9,795 nucleotides of DNA, taken from positions 1 through 9,795 of the forward strand of contig JAJYZN010000099.1 in NCBI GenBank assembly GCA_021799915.1. The letters are read 5' to 3'. Of this stretch, positions 6,303-9,795 are shown one piece after another (position 1 is the first letter of the stretch; each line of letters opens with the position of its first letter). Origin of the DNA: Actinomycetes bacterium. Lineage in GTDB: Bacteria > Actinomycetota > Acidimicrobiia > Acidimicrobiales > RAAP-2. The notes under the pieces were generated by a model, which searched no databases, was not told where the DNA came from, and was given only the letters and a program-made list of their open reading frames with translations. The translations under genes and the position numbers were made by a program.

Positions 6303-8453
6303 TCAGCGCGGCGTTCCCACCGGCTCGCGCTGGGAACGGTCGGACGAGGTGTCCTGCAGACGGGGGCCTGGGGGTGCGGGCCGGCCAGATGAGCGCCGGG
6401 CCCGACGGCGTAGCCGGCGCGCCTGTTGGACCAGGGCTCGTCCGGTGGCGCGATCGAGCTCGATCCCTCCGAAAGCGGCGCGTTCTGCCGCGTCGGCGAG
6501 AGATTCGGCGGTCCATGCAGTGCGCTCGGGGCCCAGGTGAGCATCGAAGCGTCGAGCGACGTCGACGAGGGTGTCGCCCGGACTCTCGGGGATGCGAGCC
6601 TTGCGTGCACCTCGCTCGATCTGGCGGCTGATGGCAGCGGCCCAGGTGCGTGGCGCGGCACGGACCTTGCGGATCGCGAGTACCAGCAGGCTGAGAACGC
6701 AGAGGACGGCGGCGAGGGGAATCCAAGGGATCTTGACCAGGAGTTGGAGGGCGTCGTGGCCGATCACCTCTCCGGGGCTGGGATTGGCAAGCGGGACGAA
6801 TGCGGTTGGGTCGAAGCTCTGCCACCCATAGCCGGGGAACCATACCTGGACCCATGCGTGCGCGTCCTTGGCCTCCTCTTGGTAGAGGTCGGTGATCGGG
6901 TCGTAGGAGCCCGGGACGTACCCGGTCGCCTCACGCGCTGGGATGCCGAGGCTGCGGAGCATGACGGCGAGAGCCGTACTGATCTGCTCGCAATACCCCC
7001 TGCGGTTGCCGAAGAGGAACTCGTTGACCGTGTCCTGCCCGGGGGCGAGGGGTGGGATGTCGGTCGTGTACTTGGTGTGGGCGCCGATCCAATTCTCGAG
7101 CGCTACCACTTTGGCGTAGGTATTCGTGGCGTGGGCCGTCACCCGGTGCGCGAGCGCCGCCGCCCGGCGGTAGGGGTGGGGGAGCTGTAAGGACTGGGAC
7201 ATCACGGCAGCCGGGAGCCGCTCGCTCGGAGAGCTCCCCGGTGAGGGAGCCGAGGCCAGTTGGCTCGGGGTCGCCTGGTCGACATCGGACAGCACGGTGT
7301 AGATCGACCCAGGCCCCATGGACGTCCCCGAACGGATGGTGCCATCGGGACCCTCGTACAGTTTGCTGGCCGGGAACCAGACGAGCGAGGCGTTGGCCGC
7401 ATGAAACACGAGGTTCGGTCCACCCTGGGCGATGTAGAAGGTCTGGTAGTCGGGCTGCCCTGCGAAGCCCTCGCCGACCGGTGCGCTCATGGCGAATGGA
7501 GGGCCGGACGACACCTGGCGCCAGGCGACTGTGCCCTTGGGGGTCGGCGCTTCGCTCCACGACGTGCCGCTCCACTCGTCGAAGGTCTCGGCCAGCCAGA
7601 ACGTCGGCCGGTCGGCGCGCACCCGAAAGACGATCTCGTTGCCGAGTGTGGCCCTGATGGCAGTGTCCAACGGGCCAGCGAACCCGAGGTAGCCCCCGAC
7701 CCTCGTCTGCCCGGACGGGGACCCCGCCTTGAGCGGCTGGGTCCCCTTGGCGCCGCCTCCGACCAGTGCCGCGGGCTGGCTGATCGGCACGTCGCCCGCG
7801 AGCGACGAGGGGAGGACCAGATTGCTGTTGGCGTGCGGGGCCGGCAGGACGACGACAACGGCGAGACCGAGCACTGCGACGGCCACGGCGACGAGGGCGA
7901 CAGAGCGCAGCCGGACGTTCGCGCCCCCGGCCATCGATCCCCACAGCGAGAGCAGTCCGATCAGGCCGCAGACTGCCCAGGCGACCACGTAGAGCCCGAA
8001 GGTGATGTCGATCGCCTGGGCCGCGGCGACGGCCATCAACGTCGCCGAGCCGGCGAGTGAGAACGCCAAGTCCCTGCGGGAGGGGACGTCGAATGCGTGG
8101 GTGACCTGGATCACGGTGAACAGGACGGCGAGGGGTCCTTCGACCGAGCCGAGGTCTCCCGCGGTCGCCACCCGGGAGATGGTCGTGAAGAACCAGTAGA
8201 ACGCGGCGACGACACAGATCGCCAAGACGATCTTGAGAAGGGGGAGAGGCCGGTTCCTCCTCCAGTAGGAGAACACGCTCCCCAAAGCGACGAGCGTGAT
8301 CGACGCCACGGTGACCGTTGCCGAGAGCTCGGCCTGGGTCCAGCAGGCGGCGATGGCGATGATGACCGCGAGCGAGGCCGTGGCACGCAACACGACCGAG
8401 TGCTCCGGCGGGCCGGGTTGGTTGGCCTGCTTGATCGCCTCCAGCGCGCTCAT
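6303..8453 (-). CDS. Membrane transglutaminase-like protein (TgpA/DUF3488 type)
   Basis: This is an integral membrane protein of 716 residues with a large extracytoplasmic transglutaminase-like domain. About six N-terminal membrane helices (about residues 20-205) are followed by an extracytoplasmic region (WLAETFDEWSGTSW) and the catalytic core: C488 in RRGYCEQISTALAVMLRSLG, H532 in DAHAWVQVW and D548 in SFDPTA form the complete Cys-His-Asp triad. One more helix (LAAVLCVLSLLVLAI, about 575-592) leads to a cytoplasmic Arg-rich tail. The family, named for Pseudomonas TgpA, is known for triad-dependent periplasmic activity, but natural substrates are unclear; protease or crosslinking roles are both possible. 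ATG 8453 is chosen because it overlaps the DUF58 stop (ATGA); GTG 8462, three codons upstream, is an alternative. It is the third gene of a MoxR-DUF58-transglutaminase operon, a widespread arrangement. Confidence 0.87.
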   Translation of the reverse strand: MSALEAIKQANQPGPPEHSVVLRATASLAVIIAIAACWTQAELSATVTVASITLVALGSVFSYWRRNRPLPLLKIVLAICVVAAFYWFFTTISRVATAGDLGSVEGPLAVLFTVIQVTHAFDVPSRRDLAFSLAGSATLMAVAAAQAIDITFGLYVVAWAVCGLIGLLSLWGSMAGGANVRLRSVALVAVAVAVLGLAVVVVLPAPHANSNLVLPSSLAGDVPISQPAALVGGGAKGTQPLKAGSPSGQTRVGGYLGFAGPLDTAIRATLGNEIVFRVRADRPTFWLAETFDEWSGTSWSEAPTPKGTVAWRQVSSGPPFAMSAPVGEGFAGQPDYQTFYIAQGGPNLVFHAANASLVWFPASKLYEGPDGTIRSGTSMGPGSIYTVLSDVDQATPSQLASAPSPGSSPSERLPAAVMSQSLQLPHPYRRAAALAHRVTAHATNTYAKVVALENWIGAHTKYTTDIPPLAPGQDTVNEFLFGNRRGYCEQISTALAVMLRSLGIPAREATGYVPGSYDPITDLYQEEAKDAHAWVQVWFPGYGWQSFDPTAFVPLANPSPGEVIGHDALQLLVKIPWIPLAAVLCVLSLLVLAIRKVRAAPRTWAAAISRQIERGARKARIPESPGDTLVDVARRFDAHLGPERTAWTAESLADAAERAAFGGIELDRATGRALVQQARRLRRRARRSSGRPAPPGPRLQDTSSDRSQREPVGTPR

Positions 8454-9565
8454 CGGGTCCACCGGCTGCCAGTGAGCCGACGCACCCAGGTGGTGCCGCT
8501 GCGACTCCTGCCGACCGCGCCGACCGAGCCGACCGAGCCGACCGAGCCGACCGAGCCGACCGAGCCGACCGAGCCGACCGAGCCGACCGAGGGGAGCGCG
8601 GGCGTCGGGAGCTGCCCTCGCCTTGACCGTTGCCTCGCGACAGGGACTACCCGGCGTACCGGGAGGGCCCGGGCGAGACGCCGGCCGGCGTCGGCCTGGG
8701 TGGAGACCTCGGCGGTGACCTGCCGGTCCGGCTCAGCCGTCACGAGGAGGACGCGCTGTCCTCGTCCCAGGTGGAGAGCGACCTTGGTCAGTACCCTCCT
8801 CGCCTCCTGGTCGGCCGCGTCGGGATCAGGGGGCAAGATGGCGTGGAGGGTCACCGGCTGGCCGACCGGGGCCTCCATCTCCCTCACCATGAGCATGCCG
8901 GTGTGTGCGGTTGCCGGCCAGTGCACCCAGTGGCGGCGATCGCCCGGCCTGTACTCTCTGACTCCCCGGGAGTCGCCCACGAGGCGCGGGAGGGGTCGGT
9001 CGAGCGATCCGCGATCTCCTCCGGCGTCAGCATGGCCCGCCTCGGCCGGTTCGGCGCCTGGGGACACCTCGATCGGCTCGGGGAACGGGAGCTCCACCAC
9101 CTTCGTCCACCAGAGGAGCCCGAAAGGGGCCGCACTGGCGATCTGCACCGTGGCGCGTTCCAGGACGCCCCGCCACGGTGGGGTGAAGGGGATGCGGATT
9201 GATCGATGACGCCCGGAGGCGACGTCAGGACCCGGGGGAAAGAGCATCCGGACAGCCACCGGTGCCGAGACCGCGAGTGTGAGAGTCGTCGGCACCCCTG
9301 CTGTCGCATCGTGAGGCACCGCCGTCACCGTGCAGCGAGCCCTCCACGTCGCCCACCCTGGCATGACCAGCCCGATGAGGAGGATCCCGGCCAAGAGGGC
9401 GCCGAGCGCCTGGACCCAGCCGACCCCGCTGTTGTGGGCGACGGCGGCCCACGCCAGAAGGGCCAGCATCGAGCCGGCGATCGGCGCCGTGGCCCGCCTG
9501 GGTCGGGGGATCGAAGAGCATGTGGCGCGCTCGGGGCCCGCAGGGACGCGGCGCCTCGGGCTCAC
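8450..9565 (-). CDS. DUF58 protein with C-terminal Ser-Val-Gly repeat
   Basis: This gene encodes 371 residues. Two adjacent hydrophobic helices near the N-terminus (about 31-50 and 51-72; LLAWAAVAHNSGVGWVQALG, then LLAGILLIGLVMPG) anchor it in the membrane. The DUF58 signature REYRPGDRRHWVHWPATA sits at about 203-221, followed by the start of a vWA-like fold (VTLHAILPPDPDA). The usual DxSxS metal site of vWA domains is not seen. DUF58 proteins are nearly always encoded next to MoxR AAA+ ATPases and are presumed clients or partners; biochemical function is unproven. The C-terminal part carries eight Ser-Val-Gly triplets and one Ala-Val-Gly, encoded by a 9-bp tandem repeat, then a basic tail. 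GTG 9565 overlaps the upstream moxR stop (GTGA), and its own stop overlaps the transglutaminase start, indicating coupled translation. Confidence 0.85.
   Translation of the reverse strand: MSPRRRVPAGPERATCSSIPRPRRATAPIAGSMLALLAWAAVAHNSGVGWVQALGALLAGILLIGLVMPGWATWRARCTVTAVPHDATAGVPTTLTLAVSAPVAVRMLFPPGPDVASGRHRSIRIPFTPPWRGVLERATVQIASAAPFGLLWWTKVVELPFPEPIEVSPGAEPAEAGHADAGGDRGSLDRPLPRLVGDSRGVREYRPGDRRHWVHWPATAHTGMLMVREMEAPVGQPVTLHAILPPDPDAADQEARRVLTKVALHLGRGQRVLLVTAEPDRQVTAEVSTQADAGRRLARALPVRRVVPVARQRSRRGQLPTPALPSVGSVGSVGSVGSVGSVGSVGSVGAVGRSRSGTTWVRRLTGSRWTR
8511..8591 (-). repeat. 9-bp tandem repeat (CCGACCGAG on + strand), 9 units
   Basis: Eight identical copies of CCGACCGAG (8520-8591) follow one variant copy, CCGACCGCG (8511-8519), with no spacers. 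On the coding strand it reads TCGGTCGGC, giving (Ser-Val-Gly)8 then Ala-Val-Gly in DUF58. The unit is a multiple of three, so slippage changes protein length without shifting frame. The perfect identity suggests recent expansion or ongoing slippage. Confidence 0.95.
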
Positions 9566-9795
9566 GGCCGTGGCGCCGCCGTGGTCTGGAGGACGCCGAC
9601 GACGATCGACGCGCCGGCACCCGGCTCACCGTCGGTCACGAGGCGGTGGGCCAGGCTCGGCACGGCCATCGTCTGGACGTCGATCGGAGAGACGTAGTTG
9701 CGACCGTAGAGCAACGCGTGAGTTTGTGCAGAGCGCACCAGCGTGATGGATGCTCGCGGGCTGGCGCCGAGGCGCACCCCCCTGGCTTGGCGGGT
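9562..9795 (-). CDS. MoxR-family AAA+ ATPase, C-terminal end (partial)
   Basis: The gene enters at the right edge of the window and ends with TGA at 9564-9562; 77 residues are visible. TRQARGVRLGASPRASITLVRSAQTHALL matches the sensor 2 / lid region of MoxR ATPases ('VRLGASPRAS...LLRAAKAxALLxGRDYVxPDDV'), with the sensor 2 Arg in GASPRAS, then YVSPIDVQTMAVPSLAHRL. The Walker A and B motifs lie beyond the edge. MoxR proteins are ATP-driven chaperones thought to activate or assemble proteins encoded nearby, often vWA or DUF58 proteins. The stop overlaps the DUF58 GTG (GTGA). No start is called because the gene is truncated by the window; the in-frame GTG at 9777 is internal. Confidence 0.9.
   Translation of the reverse strand, partial: TRQARGVRLGASPRASITLVRSAQTHALLYGRNYVSPIDVQTMAVPSLAHRLVTDGEPGAGASIVVGVLQTTAAPRP

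Noticed and set aside
8511..8591. CRISPR-like array
   Set aside because: Units are 9 bp and contiguous with no spacers; it is a coding minisatellite.
8097..9209. Long plus-strand frame with Thr-Glu-Pro repeats (370 codons)
   Set aside because: It is antisense to the clear transglutaminase and DUF58 genes; the TEP run is the complement of the SVG-coding repeat, and the rest is compositionally an Arg/Asp-rich shadow frame.

Overview
The window is a high-GC stretch of bacterial chromosome, most likely from an actinobacterium; an Acidimicrobiia-like lineage is my guess. The basis is GC-rich codon use, frequent GTG starts, 4-base stop/start overlaps, an apparently leaderless TAGGGT promoter and a MoxR/DUF58/transglutaminase cluster. 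Apart from its left end it looks like ordinary core chromosome.

Layout, left to right. (1) 1-690: an IS607-family insertion sequence, of which only the start of the serine-recombinase gene and one terminus are visible, is inserted into an FtsX/MacB-type ABC transporter permease gene. The permease survives as an N-terminal fragment of about 188 codons. (2) 691-1020: an intergenic region with two notable inverted-repeat structures, leading to a small STAS-domain protein (1021-1470). (3) 1653-2040: the RNase P RNA gene (rnpB) on the minus strand. It is complete, with a perfect 15-bp P1 helix and a P4 helix that carries two compensatory changes from the usual sequence. (4) 2265-6266: a plus-strand gene run, xseA-xseB (exonuclease VII), an MBL-fold hydrolase and an FAD-dependent ferredoxin-reductase-type enzyme. 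The first three genes overlap by 4 bases and the fourth follows after 47 bases. (5) 6303-9795: a convergent minus-strand operon, moxR-like ATPase (cut by the window edge), DUF58 protein and membrane transglutaminase, also joined by 4-base overlaps. The DUF58 gene ends in a 9-bp tandem repeat encoding Ser-Val-Gly units.

How the genes work together. XseA and XseB form one nuclease that degrades single-stranded DNA into oligonucleotides. The MBL hydrolase and the flavin reductase share the transcript but have no known mechanistic link to it. MoxR, DUF58 and the transglutaminase are a recurrent trio; the AAA+ ATPase is thought to act as a chaperone for partner proteins, and the transglutaminase active site lies in an extracytoplasmic domain. 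I found no wholly novel system. The most interesting points are the covarying rnpB P4 helix, the IS607 junction, the structured STAS leader, the (SVG)n repeat and a possible decayed ADP-ribosylglycohydrolase fragment near 2033-2200.
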